64,000 nt of DNA from Paramacrobiotus metropolitanus (taxonomy: Eukaryota > Tardigrada > Eutardigrada > Parachela > Macrobiotidae), in assembly GCF_019649055.1 (NCBI RefSeq), contig NW_026570228.1, positions 620,001-684,000 of the forward strand, written 5' to 3'. Made by a program: the position numbers and the translations under genes. This document shows, piece after piece, positions 1-9,361 of the stretch (position 1 is the first letter of the stretch; each line of letters opens with the position of its first letter). Under the pieces are notes generated by a model, which was not told the origin of the DNA, searched no databases, and was given only the letters and a program-made list of their open reading frames with translations.

Positions 1-1139
1 CTTGCAGTCCAGTTCATACATCAGCAGATGTACTTTAGAAAGTGTTTTCGATGCAGACTTTTCGGCCAGCAGCGCATGAATTTGGGAGTTTTCGTAAACA
101 TAAAAAGCTATTAGCGATATACGATGGTAAAATTTACGGTACTGTATTCAGTTATCGTAAAGTTGTCAGCAGCGACAGTTGTCAGCGGATGCACGAAAGA
201 GCAAATCGACATACGAGTACATAGAAATGTCTCACACATAACTCGAGCGTCTTCAAAGGTCTGCGGTTCCCGTTATCAGCATGAATTATTTTAAAAAAAT
301 GTCGCGAAAAGCTTGGATTGGTAAGAACAGTATGGCTCAACAAGTTGACCCTCGTATCCACCACAACGACGGTGGCAGTCCACTGCTCTACACGCCCTGG
401 AATGGCTGAATCGCCGTACTGGGTAAACCCATTACCGATGCTGACTGCATGGCTGTCACGGGAAACGCGACTGACTTTTACTACTGCAGTACACAGAGTC
501 CATTTGTTCGTATGCAACCGGAAGTGAAAGCAGAGACAAGAATCTTCTATTGCTCCTCAGTTTTGCTAAAGAATGTCATGTTACAGTACATGAAGCTCCC
601 GCGCCTGTTCTAGTCATAAGCTGTTTTCCCGGCAGAGCAGTGGTTGGGCAAATTCCCGGTTGAAATTGTTCTCCGCTGTTTAAACCATCCGAAGCGATCA
701 GCCAGGTATACATTCCCGATCCCAAATCTACAAAAGGTATATCAAGATTCAGATCTATATTGCCACGAATGGGATACACCAGAGCCGACAAACCAGAAAA
801 GACCGACCAAAACCAATATTATATTCTGAAAGCCCGTAGTAGAAAACCCGGCCAGATAGTATTCATTTCTTTCAAATCTTCTCCCGCTTCGAACGCCAAA
901 GCGGAAGAGTTTTGACTACCCTCACCAAAAGTATGTAACTAAGTTATTATAATAAAAATTATCGTCGTGGTATTTTTAACCAGGCAGTGTTGCCACGTGA
1001 ACCAACTAAAATGTAGTTAAAATATGTAAGTATTTTCCACTAATTGAAATATCAGAATGAATTTAATGAGCAGACCGTTATTACGACAAGAGCGACTACA
1101 TATCTAACGTTGTCATCGAGGACAATTTCTAAACAAGTG
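1..1139. other. Unassigned flank with possible minus-strand exons
   Basis: No gene can be assigned with confidence. Two minus-strand stretches (about 791 to 590 and 500 to 318) stay open and read like a secreted or extracellular protein. The first contains DIPFVDLGSGMYTWLI and a few cysteines; the second contains SIGNGFTQYGDSAIPGRVEQW. They could be neighbouring exons of one gene, but the candidate splice sites I tried do not join in phase. The rest is AT-rich. The reading is weak; a family search with both peptides would settle it. Confidence 0.25.
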
Positions 1140-1935
1140 CCGGCCGAGCAGCTATCGCTACACTATCACTACTGTTATTGTCTGTTCAGTCAGCGATAGA
1201 CCGAACTACCACTACCTCTTTGAATAGCTATGTGAGCGGGTGACCGAGCTGTCACTACTGTCCAGTGCACAAAGCCCGTTAGGGAACGAGTGACCGAGCT
1301 GTCATTATTGTACAGTGTACATGAGTGACCGAACTGCCAGTATACCACTGTAGTCCAGTTGACAGAGCCAAAAGGTACGAATAAAAACGGTCAAAACAGA
1401 AGTTCGAATCGACCACCCATAAACCACAAGAAACCCGGAGGCGAAGCCGAGGGGACCGAGCTACCACTACTATCCCGTGCACAGAGTCCCCTAGGTAAAC
1501 GAGTGCACAGAGCCCGTTAGGTGAAACGAGTGACCGAGCTTCCACTACTGTCCGGCGCAGAAAGTCCGTTAGGTGAGTGGATGACCGGCTTACCACTGCT
1601 GTCCGGCGCAGAAAGCCCGCCAGGTAAACGAGTGACCGAGCTACCACTACTGTCCGGTGCAGAGGGCCCGGTAGGTGAGCGGGTGACCGAGATGTCACTA
1701 CCGTTGGTGCACAGAGCCCGGTAGATAATACGAGTGACCGAGCTACCACTACGGTCGAGTGCACAGAGTCCGTTAGGTGAGTAGCCGACCGAGCTACCAT
1801 TACTGTCCGGCGAACAGAACCGGTTAGGTAAACAAGTATTCGAGGTACCACCGGATGTATACTACCGGGCACCCACCACTTTCCAGTGAAAAGAGCTAGT
1901 GAGGTGACGAGTCACCGAACTAGTGATCCAGTGCA
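1140..1935. repeat. Degenerate minisatellite, units about 50-55 bp
   Basis: About a dozen diverged units share the core GAGTGACCGAGCTACCACTA, then CTGTCCGGTGCACAGAGCCCG, then TTAGGTGA. Open frames on both strands here simply follow the repeat. The same family returns in reverse orientation at about 62460-62845. Confidence 0.85.
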
Positions 1936-2040
1936 CTATCACTGTTTCGAATTTCATACCTTATAGACTGATATTTCGGCTTTCTTTTTCGGGTAGGGGA
2001 TATCGTAAAGATTATCTGCATGTACAGCCAAAGGGAATGC

Positions 2041-2067
2041 TTTGGAATGGAATGGAATGGGAATGAA
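2041..2067. repeat. Short (GGAAT)n-like tract
   Basis: Several consecutive GGAAT pentamers with slight interruptions lie in AT-rich spacer. Confidence 0.7.
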
Positions 2068-2140
2068 TCATAAACTGATTTTCATATAAAATTCGTGTTT
2101 GCCCTATTGCATGCACCGATCATGTTTCGACGAAATATAG

Positions 2141-2142
<2 letters not shown>

Positions 2143-2180
<38 letters not shown>
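2143..2180. repeat. (TA)n microsatellite
   Basis: An alternating TA tract of about 35 bases precedes the Tudor-like pseudogene fragment. ORFs running through it are artefacts. Confidence 0.95.
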
Positions 2181-2183
<3 letters not shown>

Positions 2184-2281
2184 GCCAAATTGCTTGGGCC
2201 AAAAGGAGGGTGCGGCCTCGATGCGGCCAGAATTTAGTTAATGTTCTGTTGCAAATGTCGTATACTTTCTATGATAAACGG

Positions 2282-3077
2282 ATGATTTCTTCAGGCATTA
2301 TGAGTTCGGCGTGGCGCGTGATGCCGCGGTATCGGCCGCTGCTAGCAGATGACAATCAGATGGGCTATCAGAGAACGGTTGCGGTTCGCAACTCTGACGA
2401 CACATGGTGGCTGGTATATATTCCAGGGCATAAACGACGACCGCGCCCTCATTCACTTTGACTCCACAAAGGTCACGGCGAATGGATCCACATGGGAAGC
2501 GTCTGGCTTCTGCCGTTCTACTGGGAGAGTGATACACATGTTGTCAACTGTAAGGTCAGCAGACTGCAAGTGGCACTGCGAGACAAAGACGGTGGACCCT
2601 TACGCTTTCGATCCGCCACAATGCTGCATATCTCCAACGGCTGCAAAAACTCCTGCGAAACATTCAGTATCAAAACGCAGCAGGTTAATTCTTCCGGCGT
2701 CGCCGGCGCTCCCACCTATTGTTCAGAAATGGTGGATAAAGGTCAAGTTACCGGTTACCGGCCCCCCGGATTCACCGTTGTTGAAGAGACACAGCGGTCT
2801 GATCTACACAAAACACTTCATTCCCTTTCCGAGGATACAGACGGTCCTAGCCGGCGTCACCCACAAGTTACGCATTATAAAGCATCTGCGCGACGCTTTT
2901 AGACCGTCTCCCGCACCCGTCTGGCTGCGTCCGCCTGATCGTTGTCGTTTTCACTTACCCGTCGAGCGGGAAGCTTGTGTGTTTGTTATCGTGAGTTTCG
3001 CATGTGATGCGGAAAAGGCGCAGGCGATGGAGGCCACGTTGACGACAGCACTGCAAAAACATTTAACCAGCCGGGGA
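2282..3077 (+). pseudogene. Tudor-like/F-box gene, first-exon copy, broken
   Basis: This is a paralogue of the first exon of the gene at 44746-47511. The homologous start lies at 2282 (peptide begins MISSGIMSSAWRVMPRY), followed by the DDTWW and ALIHFDSTKV motifs of the Tudor/SH3-like barrel, then KHFIPFP, IIKHLRDAFRP and PDRCRFHL further on. The frame changes near 2416 (+1), 2475 (-1) and 2770 (+1) relative to the intact gene, so no full protein can be made. Homology stops at about 3077, before the end of the exon, and sequence homologous to a CPEB intron begins immediately. The F-box exons are absent. I infer a fragment captured by a segmental rearrangement. The frameshifts could partly be sequencing indels, but the truncation is real. 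Confidence 0.8.
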
Positions 3078-3158
3078 TAATTTTTGAAAATTTCGCGTTG
3101 TCGCGACATGTATTTCACTGGTTGCCGCAGTGTTTGACATTGGTTGCTTATTTTATAG

Positions 3159-3451
3159 GACATGTGTACCTTCTGTTCGCGGATGAGCGCTCGGTGATGA
3201 AGCTGTTGGGCCGCTACTCCTACGACGGCCATCACAACCAGCACAACTGGTTTTACCGCGTGGCAAGTGGGTGCAGGTGATCCCGTGGCAGCTGGCCGAC
3301 CCCACCTACGCGCTGCACGGCTACATACCCAGTCCGGGCTCTCCGTACTGCATCTTCGTTGCCAATCTGCACGGGATAATCAAGGCGGAGGGACTGGGGC
3401 GAATCATGAACGATTTATTCGGCGGCGTCATCGCCGCCACACTGGACACTG
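3159..3451 (+). pseudogene. CPEB copy: exon 3 equivalent (RRM1 end, RRM2 start)
   Basis: It is homologous to exon 3 (60042-60357) of the CPEB gene at the right of the window. An AG acceptor precedes GACATGTGTACC and a GTAAGC donor follows at 3452. It encodes GHVYLLFADERSVMKLL (end of RRM1) and, in another frame, [18 protein letters not shown] (RNP2 of RRM2) and [14 protein letters not shown]. About 22 nt are missing near 3265 compared with the right-hand gene, which breaks the frame. Exons 1 and 2 are absent: to the left is the fused Tudor-like fragment. VQVIPW matches canonical CPEB1 better than the LVSPW of the right-hand gene. The next exon lies 24 kb away because a retrotransposon sits in the intron. 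Confidence 0.85.
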
Positions 3452-3772
3452 GTAAGCAGAGGCCAAGAATATAGAGGAATTGTAAAAATAAAAACAGATC
3501 GTAGAAACTGAACGGGAAAAGATTACAAGTTTAATCTGTCAGTTATAAGCTTCGTCCTTTATTCCCTTTAAGACGCGGTCAGACAGATTAGTATATGCGC
3601 GTTATTGTTATTGAAGTTATTCCGCGATGAACAGTTTCTCTGATTGTATCTAATAATTATTAAAAATAAAATTTTATAATTAGGAAAACCTGCAATATAT
3701 TTTGCTGGCTTAGAAAATCGAAAAATTATTTTCAATCAATCACAACTTGTCGTTTACTGGGTTGGCAGTTAG
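3452..3772 (+). other. Left part of split CPEB-copy intron
   Basis: This is intron sequence beginning GTAAGC, AT-rich and distantly similar to the intron starting at 60358. It ends at the retrotransposon LTR. No coding signal is seen. Confidence 0.7.
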
Positions 3773-4066
3773 TGCACATAACGCCATGCGTGCCGCGCAA
3801 CGCTGCTTGTCAGATACTTTGTCACGCTGACCAATAGCGCTTTCTGGCTTTGGGCGCCGCCCAGCGCGAGCGATTCCATGCTTTACGGCATCAGCTGTTG
3901 CATACCTGCAGCACGCTGAATCATTATCACGATTCTGACGAGCTCGCTGGCAGCTACTTTCCACAGCATATGCCGCATTGGCTTTTCTGTGTTTGTTTGT
4001 GGTTGCTTTATTGTTACCATAAAGGCATATTTGCCCCATTTTCCACTGCTTCTGTGTCATATCGAC
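3773..4066 (+). repeat. 5' LTR
   Basis: It is about 294 bp, starts TGCACAT, and matches 27127-27446 over its whole length. The distal two thirds are almost identical; the first 100 bp are more diverged. It contains GACCAATAG (a CCAAT-box-like site near 3828) and a stretch equivalent to the AATAAA of the 3' LTR that lacks one A here. Several differences are single missing bases relative to the 3' LTR. The exact ends are inferred from the TG start and the adjoining PBS. Confidence 0.85.
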
Positions 4067-4196
4067 TGGTAGCAGTTCGCTCGGCATATTCCGCAACCTC
4101 TGTGATGCTCCCATGAAGGCATCATTCTGTCATATCTATGGTAGCAGTATCGCTCGGTTTTCCTTCCTGCGAACCTCTGATCTCCCAGTGAAGGCA
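4045..4196 (+). repeat. PBS-containing 75-bp tandem duplication
   Basis: Two roughly 75-bp units each carry TGTCATATC, TGGTAGCAG, TCGCTCGG, CGAACCTCTG-like sequence and GAAGGCATCAT. The block duplicates the primer-binding site at the start of the leader. Confidence 0.75.
4067..4075 (+). promoter_or_regulatory. Primer-binding site, initiator tRNA-Met type
   Basis: TGGTAGCAG directly follows the 5' LTR. It is complementary to the nine 3'-terminal bases (including CCA) of animal initiator tRNA-Met, a primer used by many retroelements. The match does not continue further. The same nonamer recurs about 73 bp downstream inside a duplicated block. Confidence 0.7.
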
Positions 4197-4312
4197 TCAT
4201 CTCGGTCGAACTACGCTGATTGCCTATAAGTAGGCCAGCCAACCCGCGACCTTCATCTGCCTGCTGCAACATACAGGTTTCATTGGAAACCTGCAGCGCG
4301 ACGGAATAATCA

Positions 4313-4530
4313 TACGGGTCAGGCTTATAAGTAAGCCTCCCGCAGCTTTGGCTCCCCGCACAAAAACTGTGTTGGGTACGACCCTGCTGACCAAATAGGC
4401 GCCCTACCGGGTTGCGTTGATACGGGTCAGGCTTATAAGTAAGCCTCCCGCAGCTTTGGCTCCCCGCGCAAAAACTGCGTTGGGTACGGTCCTGTCACAC
4501 ATAACGCCCTATCGGGTGCGCTGCGACCCT
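4313..4530 (+). repeat. 108-bp tandem repeat in element leader
   Basis: Two units start at 4313 and 4421 with TACGGGTCAGGCTTATAAGT, both followed by CCCGCAGCTTTGGCTCCCCGC-like sequence and a CCCTACCGGGT or CCCTATCGGGT motif. The motif ACCCTACCGGGT recurs near the 3' LTR. The rest of the leader (4531-5160) is not obviously coding. Confidence 0.8.
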
Positions 4531-5161
4531 CACGGAAGAAGAGGGTGAAGTGGAACGACGGAGCAGCATTGTCTGAATCGAAAAACGACCGGTAAGACCT
4601 GCTGTGGCGTCGTAGGTTTTCGTAGAACTTTCGAAAATTTCGAGGTTTCCGCGTAGAACCACACTTCAAAATTCTATAACTTTTGAACCGCTTATCCGAT
4701 TCGCTTAAAAATAGCTTTTCCGGATTCCTCGTAGAATTATGCACTAGAATTGTGTAACAGAACTCTCGAGAAAATTGTTCCTGATTTTTACTGAATTTTC
4801 GGCGAAAAACAACCGCCATTTTGTCCAGCCGGAATTTTCGCGAAAAAGTCGCGTGACGTCAGCGTGGTAATTTTCCATAAAATTCTGACCAATCAGAACA
4901 CGTGGGAAACTTCCCCGTATTATAACAGTCGTTGTGACTGATATTATTTTTTGAATTTTGCTCACGGCACGCTACTCGTGACGTAGAGCTAATTGCAAGA
5001 CCATTTTGTAACTGACGTCACACTGGTCAGTAACGTAACATGGGCCATAGGAAGCTAACGCTAAACCTGAGCTCTAGCGTACCTGACCAGCATCGACCAG
5101 CGATCCAACCCAACATTCCGGTCCGGACCAAGACCAAAGATTTTTTCTAAGTCCCAATACC

Positions 5162-5328
5162 ATGGGCCAAACTGAAAGCGCCTTGGCCAAGGTGATGCCA
5201 TACACCAGCCATGAGCAACTCCAACGGAGATTGCTCAGTCCCATGGACAGGCGCCAGCAAAACGATTATGCCAAGCCTCGCGGGAAGAACTACGCGAACC
5301 AACGGGGCCTTACGGGCTTCGTAGCGCC
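5162..5328 (+). CDS. Possible true gag N-terminus in another frame
   Basis: An ATG at 5162 opens a frame beginning MGQTESALAKVMPYTSHEQL. A glycine after Met is the form of an N-myristoylated retroviral-type Gag. The main gag frame is one frame away and is open only from 5215, so a frame change between 5215 and 5330 would join them. I infer either a frameshift lesion in this copy or a separate short leader ORF; translation from 5329 alone is also possible. Confidence 0.4.
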
Positions 5329-8300
5329 ATGCCAACCAGTTCTGACCCGGACGAGCCAAACTCGGCCGGCTCTACGAGTTCGGCCGAGGCCAGAGCCAGG
5401 CGGGACAACCAAATCCTGCCGGCCGACCTGGAAACCAGCGACGAAAGTCTGGACGCCACCCGGGACGACACATTCCTGGAGGCATCCGACGGGTTGTCCG
5501 AGGCCAACCAGCCTCAGGACAGCCAACCTGGCGCCGATAGGACGGCCCAGGCCAAGAGTGTCCCTCGGGACTTGGCACAACAACCGGCCATACCTGGCTC
5601 GGGCCAAGTCCAACTTGAGGCGCCAACGGCGGCCACAAGTGAGGACAAGACACGCACCGATGGACCAGGGCCAAACAGCTTGGCCCGGTCCAACCTTGAC
5701 GTCCAGGGTCTGATAACAAGTCCAACCCTATCGGGCTCGGACCAGATCCAACCTGAGGCACCAACGGTGGCCAAAGGTGGACGCAAGGCAAAGGGCCAAG
5801 CCAAAAAGGCTTGTCCAAAGGCACATGACCAGGGCCAACAGCCCATGAGTCAGTCGCCAATCATGTTTGAGACCGATGGCTCAACACAAACAACGCCATC
5901 AATGACCAATGACGTCATCGGCGCGTCTGGCCCGTCCAAACCGGACCGAAAGCCAATTGTGGACCTGGCCCAACTTAACAGGGCCACAGCCAGGATGGAC
6001 CTGAATCAGCCCACCTGGGTCACAAACAACGCCAACGTCAGCCCGGCAAAGCTGATCCAGGCAACCCGGCCCGAGGAGATCGACGAAGTCGACCAACTTC
6101 GGACAACAGTGAGGGACCTGACCAAACAGCTGGCGGACATAGCAGAAGCAGCCCTGTCATCCGAACGTTGGATGCAGGACGAGATCTGCAAACATAAAGA
6201 CCTTGCGTCCAAATCGGACGCAGAGGCTAAACGCGTCTCGGCCATACTGGCCCAGACCCAACTTGAGCTGACCCAGCTCAAGTTGTCACCATGTCCCAAT
6301 GCTGAGCGGGACCAGCTCGGCAGGACAATTCACAGCCTAGAAATGGCAGTGGCGGGACTTGAGGCATTGCTCACCTCTACGAGGACTGAGCTGGCCAAAG
6401 CCAAGGACGACTTGACTGCGGCCCGGACCACCATTGACGAAACCGATTCTGAGGCGGACCGCCTTCAGAACGAAAATGAGCGTCTCACCGACGACTTGGC
6501 CAACCTGCAGGACGAAATCAACCGCCTGCGGAACGGCTACAATCTTCTTTATGAGAGCCACCAAAATCTCATGAAGACGATCCAACAAGGAGGACTGTTG
6601 AGCCAAACGGTTCAACAGAAGGAGGCACAGAACGTGCAACTCCAGCAACAGACCGTTGCCCTCCAGAGCCAGCTCAAGACCGAATTAACCATTCGGGTCC
6701 AACTTGAGCAAAACAGCGCCATTGGACATCAAAACTTTGTCCAATTGGAGCAGGCCTTCGCACAAGCCAAACAGGTGATCCAGGGCCAACATGACCGGAT
6801 CATCATATTGGAGGCCACTAATGCCGGCCTGGTCAAAGACTACCAGGCGGCCACCCAACGTATAACTGAGCTGAACGAGGACCTGGAAAGGCTAAGCACG
6901 GAGAACGCCTGCTTAGATGCGGAAAAATCACACCTCGTGGACTTAAATTCCGAGTTGTCCGCAGAACCACCGTCCTATCATACCTTTCCGGACTCGGATA
7001 CACAGCGTCGACAAGAAAAAGTTGACGAGGCTCTACGGCAGGGCCAACGCTTCTACCGCGAGCCAGTGTATCACCAGCAGAACTACCATGTTAACATGGC
7101 TGTGGAAGGACCATCGGTTGGACACCCCCCAACAGGGCCAACCATACCAGCGCCTCCCAGCCCGGTGAACCAGGGATCATCCACGGCGACAGTAACGCTG
7201 CCGCCACCACCAATCCCGGTCACAACAACAGCCACTATTGGTCCAACGACGATAGTGACACCCGCAACGCAGACTTATACGTCTACGTCAAGCGGGCCAG
7301 GCTTTGACCCAAGCCAGGCGACACCCAGCCACAGCTACTTTGGGTCAAGGCCATTGTACCCGTCCTTGTATCCATCCATATTCCCGAACATGGACTTTAA
7401 CTTCAGTCCACATCCGGCCACAAGCCAAGCTCATACCAGCGGCGTGGATCCAAACCGGACCAACCCGCTGAGCCCAATGTTCGGGCCACCGGCCACACAA
7501 GGACAGATGGGAGGCCAAAGTGGTACACCAACGGTGCAACAACCAGTAGTAGGCCAACTAAGCCTATTTAGCCCTCCTATCTCGACGGCAGCCCAAACGG
7601 GCCAAGCTCAGCCGCAGACGGGCCAGAATGTGCCCATGGGCCAAAGCGTGCCCCAACCACTAGGCGGACCGCCAACGGCGGCCACGCCACCAGGACCTGC
7701 AGCCCAACCAGGCCTGGGCCAGAATGCGCCCATGCTGGTCCAACTCCCGAACGGAGCATACGGATTGATGGCGTCCAACGGGGCCATCCAGATAATACCG
7801 GGCCAACCAATGTGGGCTCAACCTCAACAGGTGCCGCTGATACCACAACAGCCAACACCTGTCCCGTCACCACCGGCCAGCCCAGCTCTCACAACCCGAG
7901 AGCAAATCAAGGAGATGGCCCAGAAGATGAGAAAAGCAAATGCGAGAGCTCAAGTCCGCACCGCGTTGCCAAAATTTGATGGCAACAAAACTATGGTGAA
8001 AGGATGGCTTGCTCAGGTCCGACGGATCTGTAAGCAGTCGTCCGATCTGAACAAACCAGATCCGGACTTTATGAGTCGAATTTACATGGCCCTATCGGAC
8101 CCTGTAAAGGAATGGTACACTGGCCAAGCCAATCGTGAAGACGAAGATGGCTGGACAGTGGAACAGTGGCTTCAGAAATTCGCCACTCGCTACGGCGACG
8201 ATAATCAGCAGGCCACTGCCATGGGGGAAATGACACACCGGTGTTACCAACACGGGTTCGAAACCCCAGAGCAGTACTACGACGCCATGCTGACACTCCA

Positions 8301-9330
8301 GACGCGTGCCGGCTTGGACGACACAATGACCCTTCACTTCTTGAGAGAGAATGTGAAAGAGCCAAAACTACGCCGCGCTCTGGATATCCGGATACCGAAG
8401 TCACCGGCAGAATTCCGGGACTATGTCCGGCAATATACCATGGGAAAGCCGAAGTACGAGGGAAGGACGGGCCGCGGATCAATCATCCGTATGGCCACAC
8501 AAACGTCACCGGCCCAAGTCGTACCACAACAACCGGCATTCTACCCTCCACAAACGTTGACGCCAACACAGGCTCAAATGGAGGCAACATACGCCGCCAT
8601 CGCGGCTTTGAACTTGGCCTCCCCACAGCGTGGGCCCACACCGCCCAACGGCGGTGGTGGTGGCTATGGCCAGGCCCGGAATCAGGGCAACTTTGGCTAT
8701 AGCCAGGGCAACGGCGGTGGAGGACCAAAAGGTAATTTCTCCAAAGGCCAAAACGCCAGCTTCACCGGAAGCCAAGGCGACTACGGAGGAAAAAACCGAA
8801 GCCCGGGGAGTGGCGAGGGCCCAACCGGCCAACGTCAAACATTAACCCCCGAACAGGCCCGCAAACAAGAGGACATGTACATCGACCGAGTCGAGCGCAT
8901 GTTCGAACGATGGGCCAAGGACGGAATCATCACTTGCAGCCACTGCCTGTGGGGAAACCACACAATCGAAGGCTGTGGCTATGCAAACAGACCATACGGC
9001 GAAAATCCAAACCGAAAGTGGTACTTGGATTGGCGGAGCCGCTACACAAAAGGCTACCCTACCAGGTCAGCAAACCCTAACCGTTTCGGCTTAGTGCCAC
9101 CCAAACAAACCAGACCACAACGTGGTAGTGGGGGGAATGGCAGCCGAAGACAGTCCACCGGCTCAGGAAATGGGTCTGGTGGCGGCAATCGCCAGAATGG
9201 TCCAAAACAGGGATACCAAACGCCAGCCAATGAAAGGCCAGCGCTACCACCCATACCGGACCAGCTGGTGAAACCAAACGGCAATGGCGGCGGCCCTAAC
9301 CGGGCCAGCCCAACCGCGGGAAACGCTTAA
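5329..9330 (+). CDS. gag: Retrotransposon Gag polyprotein, 1333 aa
   Basis: Structural protein of the element. Residues 1-240 are polar and disordered. About 248-544 is a long heptad-rich coiled coil. About 545-850 is P/Q/T-rich low complexity. About 855-1049 is a Ty3-type capsid domain with FDGNKTMVKGWLAQ, WLQKFATRYGDD and the YYDAMLTLQTRAGLDD helix region. About 1070-1160 is G/N/Q-rich. Residues 1203-1216 form a canonical C-X2-C-X4-H-X4-C zinc knuckle (CSHCLWGNHTIEGC) for RNA binding; the tail is basic and G/N-rich. Typical Ty3 Gags are 300-500 aa, so this one is enlarged N-terminally. It is the one long frame with no internal stop. The TAA at 9328 follows a -1 frameshift site that leads into pol. 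The real start may be 5162. Confidence 0.9.
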   Translation: MPTSSDPDEPNSAGSTSSAEARARRDNQILPADLETSDESLDATRDDTFLEASDGLSEANQPQDSQPGADRTAQAKSVPRDLAQQPAIPGSGQVQLEAPTAATSEDKTRTDGPGPNSLARSNLDVQGLITSPTLSGSDQIQPEAPTVAKGGRKAKGQAKKACPKAHDQGQQPMSQSPIMFETDGSTQTTPSMTNDVIGASGPSKPDRKPIVDLAQLNRATARMDLNQPTWVTNNANVSPAKLIQATRPEEIDEVDQLRTTVRDLTKQLADIAEAALSSERWMQDEICKHKDLASKSDAEAKRVSAILAQTQLELTQLKLSPCPNAERDQLGRTIHSLEMAVAGLEALLTSTRTELAKAKDDLTAARTTIDETDSEADRLQNENERLTDDLANLQDEINRLRNGYNLLYESHQNLMKTIQQGGLLSQTVQQKEAQNVQLQQQTVALQSQLKTELTIRVQLEQNSAIGHQNFVQLEQAFAQAKQVIQGQHDRIIILEATNAGLVKDYQAATQRITELNEDLERLSTENACLDAEKSHLVDLNSELSAEPPSYHTFPDSDTQRRQEKVDEALRQGQRFYREPVYHQQNYHVNMAVEGPSVGHPPTGPTIPAPPSPVNQGSSTATVTLPPPPIPVTTTATIGPTTIVTPATQTYTSTSSGPGFDPSQATPSHSYFGSRPLYPSLYPSIFPNMDFNFSPHPATSQAHTSGVDPNRTNPLSPMFGPPATQGQMGGQSGTPTVQQPVVGQLSLFSPPISTAAQTGQAQPQTGQNVPMGQSVPQPLGGPPTAATPPGPAAQPGLGQNAPMLVQLPNGAYGLMASNGAIQIIPGQPMWAQPQQVPLIPQQPTPVPSPPASPALTTREQIKEMAQKMRKANARAQVRTALPKFDGNKTMVKGWLAQVRRICKQSSDLNKPDPDFMSRIYMALSDPVKEWYTGQANREDEDGWTVEQWLQKFATRYGDDNQQATAMGEMTHRCYQHGFETPEQYYDAMLTLQTRAGLDDTMTLHFLRENVKEPKLRRALDIRIPKSPAEFRDYVRQYTMGKPKYEGRTGRGSIIRMATQTSPAQVVPQQPAFYPPQTLTPTQAQMEATYAAIAALNLASPQRGPTPPNGGGGGYGQARNQGNFGYSQGNGGGGPKGNFSKGQNASFTGSQGDYGGKNRSPGSGEGPTGQRQTLTPEQARKQEDMYIDRVERMFERWAKDGIITCSHCLWGNHTIEGCGYANRPYGENPNRKWYLDWRSRYTKGYPTRSANPNRFGLVPPKQTRPQRGSGGNGSRRQSTGSGNGSGGGNRQNGPKQGYQTPANERPALPPIPDQLVKPNGNGGGPNRASPTAGNA

Positions 9331-9361
9331 GGTCGGGGAGTATCGGCAACTCACCCGACCT
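9318..9361 (+). promoter_or_regulatory. -1 ribosomal frameshift signal, gag to pol
   Basis: The heptamer GGGAAAC lies at 9318-9324 and is phased in the gag frame as G GGA AAC, which is X XXY YYZ. Slipping back one base enters exactly the pol frame, which opens at 9300 just upstream and overlaps gag by about 30 nt. After a 5-nt spacer, 9330-9337 (AGGTCGGG) pairs with 9354-9361 (CCCGACCT), and GAGT pairs with ACTC above a one-base bulge: a 12-bp stem with a 7-nt loop. Loop bases CGGC can also pair with GCCG at 9380-9383, so a pseudoknot is possible. GGGAAAC is the known gag-pro site of simian type D retroviruses. All of this is seen in sequence; function is inferred. Confidence 0.85.

Noticed and set aside
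182-791. Two-exon minus-strand gene
   Set aside because: Coding-like, but the splice sites I tried do not join in phase and no family is recognised; kept only as a weak note.
1279-1872. 197-codon minus-strand ORF
   Set aside because: It runs through the minisatellite and its peptide is the repeat translated.
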